DNA of 64,000 nucleotides from Anaerolineales bacterium (GCA_016927115.1 JAFGNH010000140.1:1-64000), one strand, 5' to 3'. Shown: positions 9,824 through 19,734, counted from the first letter of the stretch. Notes: generated by a model not told the origin, from the sequence alone. Numbers and translations are program-made.

Positions 9824-10564
9824 TCAGGAAGGGTCCTGCCCGCGGTTGGCAAGGCGAGCCATCAGATCATACTGGATCTTTACTTCGTTGAAAATTTCCG
9901 TCTGGCGCTGGCGTACGTAATCAGAAAGCATACCTTTCGTATCTTTACCCGGAAACAGCATGATACCAATCCGGTGCCCCCGGAACCAGCCTGCAGGCTC
10001 GCTATGTATGACCGTCCCCTTCAACCGCAGTGGTTTCAGATTTCCTTTTTTGTCGCCCGGCAGGTCCATGATAACCATAATGTCACGCCCCGCTTCGAAT
10101 GCACGGGATTGATAAAGCTCCGACATCAGGTGGACACCAATCCCCTGCAGGGAGATATCGACCAGTTCGGTGCGGACTTTGCCTGTCAACAAATCATTCT
10201 GCAGAAAAACTTCGACCGGGTCCCTCGGGACAACCCGTACCAGCGTTCTCCCACCAATATGACTGGTGACATATTCAAAATCCGAAAGGATGGCTTCATT
10301 CCGCAGAAAATCGATCTTAACAACGCGAGCCCGAACAGTCAGCGGCAGCCAACCACTCTGAATATAGGTTTCACGGTATTTACTCAGGCAGACAATCTGG
10401 TACTTATGGGAGGAAAGTGTAATCGTTTTATCCCCGACCTGAGTCACCGCAGCGTCATATGTGATCGGAACTCCCTTATAAACGTTTAACAGGCGAATCA
10501 CACGATCGGTACTTGCCAGTTGTCTGAACTTGTTCAGCACCTCCATGCTTCCTGTTAATCCCAT
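9824..10564 (-). CDS. PilZ-domain protein (probable cyclic-di-GMP effector)
   Basis: A 246-residue soluble protein. The N-terminal ~105 residues form a YcgR-like beta domain. The PilZ domain starts near residue 108, with the c-di-GMP-binding RxxxR motif (RVVPRD, ~109-114) and the DxSxxG motif (DISLQG, ~137-142), both intact. This supports nucleotide binding. A charged C-terminal helix ends the protein. GAGGG lies before the chosen ATG; a second ATG six codons later is also possible. No flagellar or pilus genes are in the window, so the output process is unknown. Confidence 0.88.
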   Translation of the reverse strand: MGLTGSMEVLNKFRQLASTDRVIRLLNVYKGVPITYDAAVTQVGDKTITLSSHKYQIVCLSKYRETYIQSGWLPLTVRARVVKIDFLRNEAILSDFEYVTSHIGGRTLVRVVPRDPVEVFLQNDLLTGKVRTELVDISLQGIGVHLMSELYQSRAFEAGRDIMVIMDLPGDKKGNLKPLRLKGTVIHSEPAGWFRGHRIGIMLFPGKDTKGMLSDYVRQRQTEIFNEVKIQYDLMARLANRGQDPS

Positions 10565-10755
10565 AAGACCCTCGGTATGAATAGGTTCAAGTTCCCAATT
10601 CGGATTCTTCTTTATAATTGTGAATATATCCTACAGCAAACATATACAAACGAAAAGATCCGGTTTGGTTTTAACGCGTCCTTCAGCCGGATCACCGCGG
10701 CGGTCTATCAAAACCATCCACTTCCAGCCTGCTCTTTTCATCAGGGTTCAGGATC

Positions 10756-12000
10756 TTACTGGATGCTTGTACACATCTCGGGCACATTATCTGTTGCCCA
10801 TGCCGACCATGCACAGAGCAGACGCATACTGAACTCTTCGCCCCTGTCACTGTTCGACAGCACGACCAACCCTTCACCCAACTCAGGCGCCATAACAGCC
10901 ATTGAGCGGAAACCCTGCCCTCCGCCGAATTGCAGAACCAATGTGATCCCATTACGCAAATTGTAAAGCGCATAACCCATCCCGGCTTTACCCTGCTCGC
11001 CGTATTGAAAGGCACTCCAGGTGTTGACCGCGGGCCGCAGCATCTCCGAGACGCTTTCCGGACTCAAGACACCGGCGCCAACAGGCCGCCCTTCCACACC
11101 TTCCATGGCCGCGGTCAGAAAACGGGCAAGGTCGCCGGCCGTACTGTACAATCCTGACGCTGCCGTTGCAGGATAGTAAACCGGAGCAACAACCTGCTGA
11201 GCCGCATCAAAACCAGCCGCCAGTTTCTCCTGCTGCGCTGCTGTCAGTTCGAAGGAGCTGTCTGCCATACCAAGCGGCTGGAGAACCTGCTGCTGCATAT
11301 ACGCTGAAAAGGATTCGCCACTCAATTCCTCCAGAAGCAGTTCCAGCACGCTATATCCGCCAGCCGAATAACGCCACGTTGCCCCTGGTACTTCAATAAG
11401 CTCAACCCGATCCACACCTTCTGCGGACCCTGCAAGCAGATCCTCCAACGCAGGAATAGTATCAGGGTCAGGATAGCCGCTGTACCCCAATACTGAAAGT
11501 CCGGCTGTGTGGCTGAGGATCCGCCGCGTTGTTACTTTTGCCGTATCATAGGTTCCGGATTCCAGCTGCCAGCGGGTGAGGTAGTCTTCGACCGGTGCGT
11601 CAAGATCCAGTGTTCCATCTTCTGCCAGTGTTAACGCGCCCCATGCCGATACTGCCGTGGAGATTGACGTCACCGGAAATACTGTATTTGGCTCCATCGG
11701 TATTTCCTGAACCCGATCCGCCAGGCCGTACCCCTTCACCCACACCACTTCACCCTGATGGACCAGGGCTAGGGATGCGCCCGGCACACCGTAATAATCA
11801 AGCAGGTCACTCATACGTTCATCAACTGTACCGAGGAATTCCATGGGCGGAGCAACCAGCGCTGCAGCTGTTGCCTCCGGTGTAAATATCGGGCTTTCAA
11901 CCGTATCTTCAATAGCTTGATCGACGGCACCAACAGGACCGCAGGATACAAGGATAAACAACACGGCTGTCAGGCAGGTACCTGTAAGTGGTATGCGCAT
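10756..12000 (-). CDS. Beta-lactamase-fold lipoprotein, catalytically degenerate
   Basis: A 414-residue lipoprotein (lipobox VSC, Cys near residue 20) with the fold of class C beta-lactamase/DD-peptidase serine hydrolases. The overall pattern is kept: FPVTSIST, LDLDAPVEDYL, RRILSHTAGL, WRYSAGGYSVLELLLEELSG and LQFGGGQGFRS. Each catalytic motif is altered. SxxK reads S-I-S-T (Lys lost), the YxN motif reads Y-S-A (Asn lost), and the late His/Lys-x-Gly reads F-G-G. Hydrolysis is therefore doubtful and a binding role is possible. I chose the second ATG because GGAG is correctly spaced from it. A promoter with a palindrome lies upstream. Confidence 0.85.
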   Translation of the reverse strand: MRIPLTGTCLTAVLFILVSCGPVGAVDQAIEDTVESPIFTPEATAAALVAPPMEFLGTVDERMSDLLDYYGVPGASLALVHQGEVVWVKGYGLADRVQEIPMEPNTVFPVTSISTAVSAWGALTLAEDGTLDLDAPVEDYLTRWQLESGTYDTAKVTTRRILSHTAGLSVLGYSGYPDPDTIPALEDLLAGSAEGVDRVELIEVPGATWRYSAGGYSVLELLLEELSGESFSAYMQQQVLQPLGMADSSFELTAAQQEKLAAGFDAAQQVVAPVYYPATAASGLYSTAGDLARFLTAAMEGVEGRPVGAGVLSPESVSEMLRPAVNTWSAFQYGEQGKAGMGYALYNLRNGITLVLQFGGGQGFRSMAVMAPELGEGLVVLSNSDRGEEFSMRLLCAWSAWATDNVPEMCTSIQ

Positions 12001-12076
12001 TTCCATCTCCAGTTATCCCAGATTCACTCCAGCCCTTCCATGTGAGAGGGGCCGGAATCGCTGCTTGATCAGAGGG

Positions 12077-12106
12077 ATTATACCGCTGTTGGTATATACC
12101 ATTGAA
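12077..12106 (-). promoter_or_regulatory. Promoter with palindromic operator for the beta-lactamase-fold gene
   Basis: Minus strand: TATAAT (complement 12077-12082), spacer 18, and a weak -35 TTCAAT (12101-12106). The spacer contains the perfect palindrome GGTATATACC at 12091-12100, placed where a repressor dimer would block polymerase. The leader to the ATG at 12000 is about 70 bases. Confidence 0.55.
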
Positions 12107-12761
12107 GTGTAAGAGCCCATTCTCCTGAATCAGACGCGTTTAAGCAGGGTTAAAAATGAAGGAGCACAAAATTCGAGAAGGATGGAACTCTGAAATTTAT
12201 TCAACAGGCCTCCAGCAGTCGGTGTAGTTTTCCTTTTGATTGGGGATGAGGTTGCCAGGGACGCTTTCCTTCCTCAGAACCTGAAATACCTGGTATCGTG
12301 CTTATGATCCAAAATCATCCATACAATAACGCTTCTTCCATATGCTCGCTATCTTTGGTGCATCCGCCATCCTGTCGATAAAGAGTGTGTATCCCGGCAG
12401 ACACTCACGCTATGCCATAATAACCTTTATTCACGTGCGTCGTATTTCGCAGTTCCAGATCAGAAACTCAATACATAACTATGCGGGTTTTTATGCTCCC
12501 TTTGAAAAAATGGGGCTGAATATATTTTTCCCGAATATGAAGATAGCGTAATGCTCCTCTTCCCTGAGTGATCTGCAACACCCCTGGAATACAAACGAGA
12601 CCGACAGCCGCGCGCGATTGGTATTATTTGATAATCGGAGTTGGACTTGCTTTTTCACTTCCGCCCATACAAAATGTATGAAACGCTCTTTCCTAATAAA
12701 ATATGGAAATGCCTTTCTGATTTGTATCACATTCTCTTTCCTTCCAAATCGAGAAGATTTC
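12107..12761 (+). other. Non-coding stretch before the NRPS locus, with one small palindrome
   Basis: About 650 bases with no credible gene on either strand. The short open frames here lack ribosome sites and protein-like composition. The one local structure I see is CATACA-aaa-TGTATG at 12666-12680, an operator-like inverted repeat about 80 bases before the first NRPS-locus gene. The stretch looks more A+T-rich than the flanking genes, which fits acquired DNA, but I did not calculate composition. Confidence 0.5.
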
Positions 12762-14585
12762 ATGAGTCAGTTTCAATCTGAACAAATTTTTTATACTCGT
12801 ATTCAATCTCTTGCAGCCGAACAACCTGAAGCTGTTGCTCTCTGCAGCATTTCCGCTCCTCCGACAACCTTCCACGATCTCGCAACGCAGATGCACCGAC
12901 ACATGGGCGAACTTCATAGATACGGCCTCGGAGAGCACAGCGTAGCCGCTCTTGTCCATCCTGAAGGGCCCGGGATGGCCGCAGCCTTCCTCTCCATATC
13001 TGCCTCTACTGCCTGTGCACCGCTGAATCCCCGCTATCGTGAGGAAGAATTTCTCTTTTATCTGGAAAATTTGAACGCGGATGTATTGATCACGGCCCGG
13101 GACTTCGAAACCGAAGCAAGAAAAGCCGCCAACAGACTTGATATCCCCATCCTTGAAATCTTCTCCCCGCCTGGAAGCAGCTCCGGCCAGTTCCGATTCC
13201 AGGGTGTGCAACCTTCCACTGCACCCGAAACCGCCCCTGACCCCGATTCGATTGCCCTGCTCCTTCACACATCTGGCACGACCTCCCGGCCAAAACTGGT
13301 ACCGCTCACACATCGAAACCTGTTGAGTTCCGCTGAGAATATTGCCCAATCCCTCCAACTCGATTCCCGGGATATGTGCCTCAATATCATGCCGCTCTTC
13401 CATGTGCACGGCCTGATTGGTGCGGTCCTGTCTTCGCTTACGGCCGGAGCGTCTGTATGCTGCACACCAGGGTTTCTCGCACCGCAGTTCTTGAAGTGGC
13501 TGAACCAATATAAACCCACATGGTGGACAGCTGTCCCAACAATGCAGCAGGCTATTCTCGAACGCGTCGCTCTCGAGGGACCCACTGTCAGCAACGACCG
13601 GCTCCGCTTCATCAGGTCTTGCTCTGCTCCTCTCCCTCCCGCAGTACTAGGGAACCTGGAGACTATCTTCGGTGTACCTGTAATCGAAGCGTACGGTATG
13701 ACAGAGGCATCCCACCAGATCACGATCAATCCGCTCCCCCCCCTTGTGCATAAGCCCGGCTCGGTTGGCCTGCCCGGTGAGACCGAAGTTGCCATCGCGG
13801 ACAGCTCCGGGGGTTTCCTCGCCGAGGGAGATACTGGGGAAGTAGTCCTGCGCGGACCGAATATCACAAGAGGGTACGTTAACAATCCGGCGGCGAATGA
13901 AAAGACCTTCTTCGATGGATGGTTTCGCACCGGAGATGAGGGCTATCTGGATAAGGACGGATATCTGTTCCTCACCGGACGCATCAAGGAAATGATCAAC
14001 CGCGGTGGCGAAAAGATAACTCCACGGGAAATAGATGAAGCACTGCTGGCCCATCCTGAGATCGAGCAGGCTCTGTGTTTTGCGGTACCCCACACGAAGC
14101 TGGGTGAAGAAGTCGCCGCAATCGTGGTACGGAAAGAGAATGGTACAGTAACGCAAAAGGAACTCCGGGACTTTGTCGCCCGTTCACTATCGGATTTTAA
14201 AGTCCCTGCCTTGGTGCTGTTCCAGGCCGAAATACCCAAAGGCCCCACCGGGAAACCACAGCGGGTGGGGTTGGCAAATAAACTGGGACTCAGCTCTATC
14301 ACAGAAGAAGAAACACCGCATGCACTTTTTCAGAAGCCTGTCACTGATACCGAAAAGGAACTCCACGCTCTCTGGATAGCAGTCCTGGAACGAGATCCCA
14401 TTGGTGTCCAGGATCCATTTACTGCACTTGGAGGTGACTCCATCATGGCATTGATTCTTGTCGCCCGGGTACGCGAAACATTCGACGTAAATCTCTCTCT
14501 TATGGATTTCTTTGATGCAGCAACCATCCGGGAGCAGGCTGCTATGATTGACAACCTGACAGAAAATACCGATACCTCTGTATGA
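12762..14585 (+). CDS. AMP-dependent acyl ligase fused to a carrier domain (A-T)
   Basis: Stand-alone loading module of 607 residues. The adenylating domain has LLLHTSGTTSRPKLVPLTH (~166-184), YGMTEAS, GWFRTGDEGY, GRIKEMINRGGEKI and the late catalytic Lys in PTGKPQR. The TSGTTSRPK form and lack of an NRPS-style FDxS core suggest a carboxylic-acid ligase (as in the AAE3/oxalyl-CoA ligase group) and not a typical amino-acid domain. A carrier domain follows at ~535-600 with the phosphopantetheine Ser in LGGDSIMAL. I chose the ATG at 12762 (GAGAAG upstream). A 48-residue extension is open but has no ribosome site. It probably activates an acid and hands it to the downstream C-A-T-TE protein. Confidence 0.88.
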   Translation: MSQFQSEQIFYTRIQSLAAEQPEAVALCSISAPPTTFHDLATQMHRHMGELHRYGLGEHSVAALVHPEGPGMAAAFLSISASTACAPLNPRYREEEFLFYLENLNADVLITARDFETEARKAANRLDIPILEIFSPPGSSSGQFRFQGVQPSTAPETAPDPDSIALLLHTSGTTSRPKLVPLTHRNLLSSAENIAQSLQLDSRDMCLNIMPLFHVHGLIGAVLSSLTAGASVCCTPGFLAPQFLKWLNQYKPTWWTAVPTMQQAILERVALEGPTVSNDRLRFIRSCSAPLPPAVLGNLETIFGVPVIEAYGMTEASHQITINPLPPLVHKPGSVGLPGETEVAIADSSGGFLAEGDTGEVVLRGPNITRGYVNNPAANEKTFFDGWFRTGDEGYLDKDGYLFLTGRIKEMINRGGEKITPREIDEALLAHPEIEQALCFAVPHTKLGEEVAAIVVRKENGTVTQKELRDFVARSLSDFKVPALVLFQAEIPKGPTGKPQRVGLANKLGLSSITEEETPHALFQKPVTDTEKELHALWIAVLERDPIGVQDPFTALGGDSIMALILVARVRETFDVNLSLMDFFDAATIREQAAMIDNLTENTDTSV

Positions 14586-14604
14586 CTCCTTGAGAAAACA
14601 ATTT

Positions 14605-17600
14605 ATGGCCGCAGACAGGAAACCGGATATGGAACATGAGGAGCACCAACCTGATCCCGCAAGTTCCGAACAGGGTCGGGGATTTCAGATGGAGCTGCCT
14701 CCACGACTCGACAACAATATCCGAAACCCGCTATCCATTACACAGGAACGATTGTGGTTCCTCGACCGATTGGAGCCGGGTCAGGCGGTATACAATCGTC
14801 CGTGGGCGCTCTGGCTTTTCGGGAAACCAGACCTGGCTATCCTGAAACAGAGCCTCGTCTACATCTATAACCGGCATGATATCCTGCGTTCTACCATCCT
14901 TCCTGATTCACAGCCAGCCATAAAATTTCTTCCCGCGGATACTCTGGATATTCCGGTTATTGATCTCCTTTCCATGGAAAAGAGCCGGCGCGAACATATT
15001 GCTCTGAAGCAGTTGCAGATACTCAATGAAAAACCGTTCGACCTTATCAGAGGCCCTCTCTTTCGTCCGGCCATATTCCTTGTTCATCCTGAACGAACCT
15101 TGCTTTCCCTGCTCACACATCATCTGGTGTTTGATGGATGGTCGGAACATATCCTCTTGGAAAACCTTGCCCGCATCTATTCCGCCCTGGTAAACCACCG
15201 TACACCCGACCTGCCGGATGTACCGCAGTATCTGGATTGGTCTTTTCAGCAGCGCGAATCCCTGAACAGCCAGGCTATGAAGGCTCACGAGAAATTCTGG
15301 TACGACTACCTGAAGCCGGCACCAACACAAATTCTTCAATTTGAAGAAAACCTGATTGAAACGCTATCAAGCTGCCGTACCGGTACTCAAAGAACAACTC
15401 TTGACAGTGCACTCTCTTCCAGAGTGCGCTCTCTTGCCTCTGTTGAAAAAACAACACCCTTTACCATCCTGCTTTCTGCACTTCATGTACTGCTTCACAG
15501 GCTTACCGCGCATGAAAAGTTCTATCTCGGCATTCCAGCAGCCGGCCGTCTCGACACATCAACCATGCAGACGATCGGCCCATTTATCAACACGCTGCCG
15601 ATCCTGCTCGATTCCTCCAGCACGTCAACCTTTCGCGAGCTGATCCGGAACACCCGCTTATCCACACTGAACATATATACTCATCAAGCCTTTCCATTCG
15701 AAGAAATGATTCCTCATCTCAAGCCTGATCGGGATCTGGGACAACGCCCCATCTTCGACATTCTTCTGAACGTTCGTAATTTCCCCGGTTCTCCAAAGGA
15801 ACTCGGGAATCTGGCAATCGAGACAATTCATTTCCAGGAATCTCTTTCCCAGACGCCGCTTACAATCTATTTTCATGTTCAAGCCGATCAGATCGCTGTG
15901 GAATTCTCCTATAGAAAATCCCTGTTCTCAAAACAGAAGATCACGCTGTTCTCAGAACAATTCCTGACATTATTGAAACAATTCTTAGCCAATCCCGACA
16001 ATGGTCTTTACCAGCCAGCTCTCCAGTGGTTTTTTCCGGCAGGCATCCAGATTCCATCGGAAAGTATTTCCCATCCCGTCTATCCCTCCGTAATCCAGCG
16101 CTTTCTCCAGCATGTGAAGGCCAGACCATCAGCTGTCGCCATCCATCTGGGAGAACAAAACTGCACATATAACGAGCTCCATTCCATGGCCAACACGATT
16201 GCGGCGAACCTTCCAGCAAATGGATGCAGGAATGGGGATCGTGTGGCTGTGTTGAGCGAGCAATCCTTTGAGTACGTTGCCACTGTTGTAGCACTTTTTG
16301 GTTCTCAGAAAGTATTTTTCCCTGTCGATCCAATGCTCCCGAAGGATCGAATTCTGCAGCTTTTATCCCTTGCCGGGGTCAACGCTGTTATCACAACCCC
16401 CTTCACTGCCCACCTGATCGAAGGGAAACTCCCTCCGGGCATTACACCTATCCCGCTCAAGGTTCTCTGTAAATCCTCAGGAGATTCTCCTGCCGATATA
16501 CTCCAGCCTCCCGTCTCGCCAGGCCAGCCGGCCTACATATTCTTCACTTCAGGCTCGACTGGTACACCCAAAGGAATTCTTGGTAAACACGAAGGATTGG
16601 ACCATTACTTAGCCTGGGAAGAAGCGGTGTTTGAAATTAAAACCCATGACCGTATTGGGCAGCTTTCTTCACCCAATTCTGATGCCATGCTGCGCAACTT
16701 TTTTCTCCCGTTGTACTGCGGCGCAGCTCTATGCCTGAATCCCACATCCTCGTTTACGTCTGTCTTCAAATGGCTCATGGAAAATAAGGTGACCCTCCAG
16801 CATACCGTACCATCGTTATTCCGCCGGTGGATGGAAGAAACTTCTGACAAGGTACAACTCCCTGATTTACGACTGCTCATGCTTTCCGGGGAACCTCTGA
16901 CCCGGGATCTTGTCAACGACATTCGCTACCGCTTTCCGGGTATCGGTGCAGTGATTAACACGTATGGCCCTACGGAGACAAGCATAACCAAAACGTGGTA
17001 CCGGATTCCCGATCTGCCAGAACCGGGCATCCAGCCAATCGGCTTCCCCCAGCCTCAGACAGAGATCCTGATCCTGAACAGGGACGGAACACTGTGTGGA
17101 ATTGGAGAGCCCGGGGAATTGGTTATCCGGACCCCATTTAGTACACTCGGATACCTCCATCCCGAACACAAATCCCCCCATGGTTTCCACCCGGATCCCT
17201 GGAACCGTTCCGGGAGCGACCCTCTTTACAGAACCGGTGATCTGGGACGCTATCGCCTGGATGGGAATATCGATTTCCTGGGGAGGATGGACTTCCAGAT
17301 TAAAATCCGCGGAGTTCGCATTGAACCCGCCGAGATCAACGCCGTGATAGAACATCATCCTTCTGTTGCGGCCAGCTATGTAAAGAGCTTTCCTGTTGAA
17401 GGTAAAGATCCTGTTCTCTGTGCCTATCTGGTCTTCCTTTCCGGAGAGAGGAATATACCTGAGATCCGTCACTATCTGGCCAGGCACCTTCCGGCTGTGA
17501 TGGTGCCTTCCTGTTTCCAGATCATGGACACACTTCCCCTGCTTCCAAACGGCAAGATCGCTGCCGATCAGCTTCCCCCACCCCAAAAAGAACCGGAGAA

Positions 17601-18648
17601 AACAGGAGTTCCTTTCATTCCACAGGATCCGGTATTGAAGCAGCTTCTTCAGCAATGGAAGAAAGCACTTCGGGTTAGCGAGATAAGTATCGAGGATAAT
17701 TTTTTCGATCTGGGCGGATACTCACTGAAGATCATCGAATTGATCAGCCAAACGGCTGAAATCACCGGTGTAACCCTGCCCATCGCTGCTTTTTACCAAT
17801 TTCCAACCATCAAAGGTCTTTTTGAACAGATCCGTAAATCGCAGTCGCTCTCAGGTTCCTTTTCACTCATTCCGCTTCAGAGTCAGGGCACGGCAAAACC
17901 GCTCTTCCTTATACACTGGGCGGGTGGGTTTGTTGACGCCTACAGAAAACTTGCCTCTCTGCTATCCCCTTCCATACCTGTATACGGTATTCAGGCTGCA
18001 GGGATTGAATCAGGGTTTATCCAGACATCGATCAACGCGATGGCTGCTTTCTATATCCGGCAGCTAAAAGTTCTTGAGCCGGAGGGGCCATACCGGCTGG
18101 CCGGGGCATCGATGGGCGGGAAAATTGCTTTTGAAATGGCGAGTCAGATGTGCGCAGCAGGAGATGCCGTGGAATTTGTCGGGCTTATCGACAGCAGGGC
18201 CCAGCGAATCTCCCCTCCGCTCAGCAAACGTGTTCAGAGTCACAAAAAGAATATCCTGGCAAGAGATACGGGGGCGAAAATCCGCTACCCATGGGAGCGA
18301 GCCGTTATCCGGTTTCGCAGAGCGTTGTACAGATTGTTCCTCCTGACAGGATTGACCCCGCCATCAAGGAACCTGAACCTTCACACTCTTCATCTTGAAA
18401 TGAGCCGCCTGTACCGGCCCACCTTCTTTCCTGGCCGCCTGACGATTTTTCGTGCTGCGCAGCAGAGGGAGGATTCCGTTCAAAGCATCTTCCTTGGCTG
18501 GGAGAAACATGCGCTCGATCTGGAAACCTACAAAATCCCGGGCAGCCATACATCACTGCTGGTAGAACCGGGCGTTGAAATGCTGGCTGAAATCCTGAAG
18601 CGAAAGCTCGCCACTCAACCCCCAACGGGTGAGGAGCGCCACCCATGA
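14605..18648 (+). CDS. Non-ribosomal peptide synthetase, C-A-T-TE
   Basis: Single-module terminating NRPS of about 1347 residues. Condensation domain (~35-455) has the active HHLVFDG motif near residue 175. Adenylation domain (~485-1000) has FFTSGSTGTPKG (~647), a core with Asp in the amino-group position (NSDAML), NTYGPTE, YRTGDLGRY and the late Lys in LPNGKIAAD. Carrier domain (~1010-1080) has LGGYSLK with the attachment Ser. Thioesterase (~1090-1340) has GASMGG and a late SHTSLL His. All catalytic motifs look intact. Starts at TTG 14590, ATG 14605 or ATG 14629 are possible; the last has the best AGGA spacing. It follows the A-T gene directly, so the expected product is a short acyl-amino acid or dipeptide. 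Confidence 0.93.
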   Translation: MAADRKPDMEHEEHQPDPASSEQGRGFQMELPPRLDNNIRNPLSITQERLWFLDRLEPGQAVYNRPWALWLFGKPDLAILKQSLVYIYNRHDILRSTILPDSQPAIKFLPADTLDIPVIDLLSMEKSRREHIALKQLQILNEKPFDLIRGPLFRPAIFLVHPERTLLSLLTHHLVFDGWSEHILLENLARIYSALVNHRTPDLPDVPQYLDWSFQQRESLNSQAMKAHEKFWYDYLKPAPTQILQFEENLIETLSSCRTGTQRTTLDSALSSRVRSLASVEKTTPFTILLSALHVLLHRLTAHEKFYLGIPAAGRLDTSTMQTIGPFINTLPILLDSSSTSTFRELIRNTRLSTLNIYTHQAFPFEEMIPHLKPDRDLGQRPIFDILLNVRNFPGSPKELGNLAIETIHFQESLSQTPLTIYFHVQADQIAVEFSYRKSLFSKQKITLFSEQFLTLLKQFLANPDNGLYQPALQWFFPAGIQIPSESISHPVYPSVIQRFLQHVKARPSAVAIHLGEQNCTYNELHSMANTIAANLPANGCRNGDRVAVLSEQSFEYVATVVALFGSQKVFFPVDPMLPKDRILQLLSLAGVNAVITTPFTAHLIEGKLPPGITPIPLKVLCKSSGDSPADILQPPVSPGQPAYIFFTSGSTGTPKGILGKHEGLDHYLAWEEAVFEIKTHDRIGQLSSPNSDAMLRNFFLPLYCGAALCLNPTSSFTSVFKWLMENKVTLQHTVPSLFRRWMEETSDKVQLPDLRLLMLSGEPLTRDLVNDIRYRFPGIGAVINTYGPTETSITKTWYRIPDLPEPGIQPIGFPQPQTEILILNRDGTLCGIGEPGELVIRTPFSTLGYLHPEHKSPHGFHPDPWNRSGSDPLYRTGDLGRYRLDGNIDFLGRMDFQIKIRGVRIEPAEINAVIEHHPSVAASYVKSFPVEGKDPVLCAYLVFLSGERNIPEIRHYLARHLPAVMVPSCFQIMDTLPLLPNGKIAADQLPPPQKEPEKTGVPFIPQDPVLKQLLQQWKKALRVSEISIEDNFFDLGGYSLKIIELISQTAEITGVTLPIAAFYQFPTIKGLFEQIRKSQSLSGSFSLIPLQSQGTAKPLFLIHWAGGFVDAYRKLASLLSPSIPVYGIQAAGIESGFIQTSINAMAAFYIRQLKVLEPEGPYRLAGASMGGKIAFEMASQMCAAGDAVEFVGLIDSRAQRISPPLSKRVQSHKKNILARDTGAKIRYPWERAVIRFRRALYRLFLLTGLTPPSRNLNLHTLHLEMSRLYRPTFFPGRLTIFRAAQQREDSVQSIFLGWEKHALDLETYKIPGSHTSLLVEPGVEMLAEILKRKLATQPPTGEERHP

Positions 18649-19358
18649 ACAGTTTACCGGAGATTTCTGCGCTGGAACCAGGCCGGGTCCATATCTGGTA
18701 TATCTCGCTTGCACCAGAACCAGCCGGGATACACAGTTTGCAGGAAATCCTCTCTGATGCAGAACAGGAACGCGCTGCCCGTTTTATTCATAAAAAAGAC
18801 CTGGAACGTTGGGTAACTGCTCATATTTCCCTGCGTCTGATTCTTTCCCAATATCTCCAACAGGCACCGGAAACCATCTCTTTCACTGAAGGCCCGTTCG
18901 GTAAACCTGAGCTTCAGTCTCCCGCATCCACACTGCAGTTTAATCTTTCGTACTGCGGGAATGGGGCTGTCCTCGCAGTGGCTGATAATACTCCCGTGGG
19001 TATTGATGTACAGAATATGCCGGTTTCTTTCGAAAAAAACCTGCAGCCCTGGATCGCCAGCCAGGTGGAAGGGGAATGGCTTGTTTCGCTGCCGGACGAT
19101 TCACTCCGTCTCAAGCTCCTGCAGCTCTGGGTTCGTAAAGAAGCACTGCTGAAAGCAGCCGGTACCGGCCTGTCTGTTGAACCATCCTCAATTACACTTC
19201 CTGACCAGCCCCCCCCTCTGCTCCTGACCTTCATGGACAGTTCCGGCCAGTCTTTTCTCTGGTCAATCTACGATCTTGATGAAGAGGATGATCCTATGGT
19301 ATGCCTGGCCGCACGCGGGGAGCAGCACAGCATTCAGCAACACCGGTGGTCTATATAG
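18645..19358 (+). CDS. Sfp-type 4'-phosphopantetheinyl transferase
   Basis: Transfers phosphopantetheine from CoA to the Ser of carrier domains. The 237-residue length and pseudo-dimeric layout fit the Sfp/AcpT group: FGKPELQ (~86), the FNLSYCGNGAVLAV segment (~99-112) and the metal-binding motifs GIDVQ (~118-122) and WVRKEALLKA (~167-176). The first motif is normally GIDVE, so a metal-ligand Glu is replaced by Gln here. The ATG overlaps the NRPS stop by four bases, so it is translated with that gene and must serve its two carriers. The C-terminal ~30 residues are weakly conserved. Confidence 0.9.
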   Translation: MNSLPEISALEPGRVHIWYISLAPEPAGIHSLQEILSDAEQERAARFIHKKDLERWVTAHISLRLILSQYLQQAPETISFTEGPFGKPELQSPASTLQFNLSYCGNGAVLAVADNTPVGIDVQNMPVSFEKNLQPWIASQVEGEWLVSLPDDSLRLKLLQLWVRKEALLKAAGTGLSVEPSSITLPDQPPPLLLTFMDSSGQSFLWSIYDLDEEDDPMVCLAARGEQHSIQQHRWSI

Positions 19359-19734
19359 CAGGAGGTTTGAAGGACCGCACTGGCACCATCTCTTGCTTTA
19401 CGCAGGAGATTGCCACTATCAAATCCATCCTGCTGATCCTTGCCGCAAACAGGAACAATCCGGATTTCGAGGAGAACGCAGGATCAGGATAGGCCAGGTC
19501 TGTGGAGCAGCCCATGGAAGTCGTTTCCACGAAAGCTCTCACCGCGGGATCCTTACTTTTCCCCCGTAACACGAGACAACCAGGGTGCTGCGATCCGCTT
19601 TCCGGAGAGCCCGGCTGCACAGCTCCGCTTATGCCCGGAAATAGAAGCCGCCCGTTGGTACAACTGGCAATCCGGTATGCGCAAAACAGCGAAGAACACA
19701 GATCCTGATTACCTGAGGAAATCCCTGAACCGGG
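19359..19734. other. Stretch between the PPTase gene and the SDR gene
   Basis: About 375 bases between two convergent genes. Open frames exist on both strands (up to ~95 codons), but none has a ribosome site or a recognisable product. The bases after the PPTase stop keep a protein-like look (AGGAGG at 19360-19366, then a frame of about 45 codons ending in NPDFEENAGSG), so a decayed gene is possible but not shown. Confidence 0.4.

Noticed and set aside
12693-13508. 271-codon minus-strand frame inside the AMP-ligase gene
   Set aside because: It is antisense to a gene with complete motifs, and its translation is rich in Arg, Gly and Cys without any domain.
16867-17655. 262-codon minus-strand frame inside the NRPS
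   Set aside because: Shadow of the adenylation domain; no ribosome site or recognisable motif.
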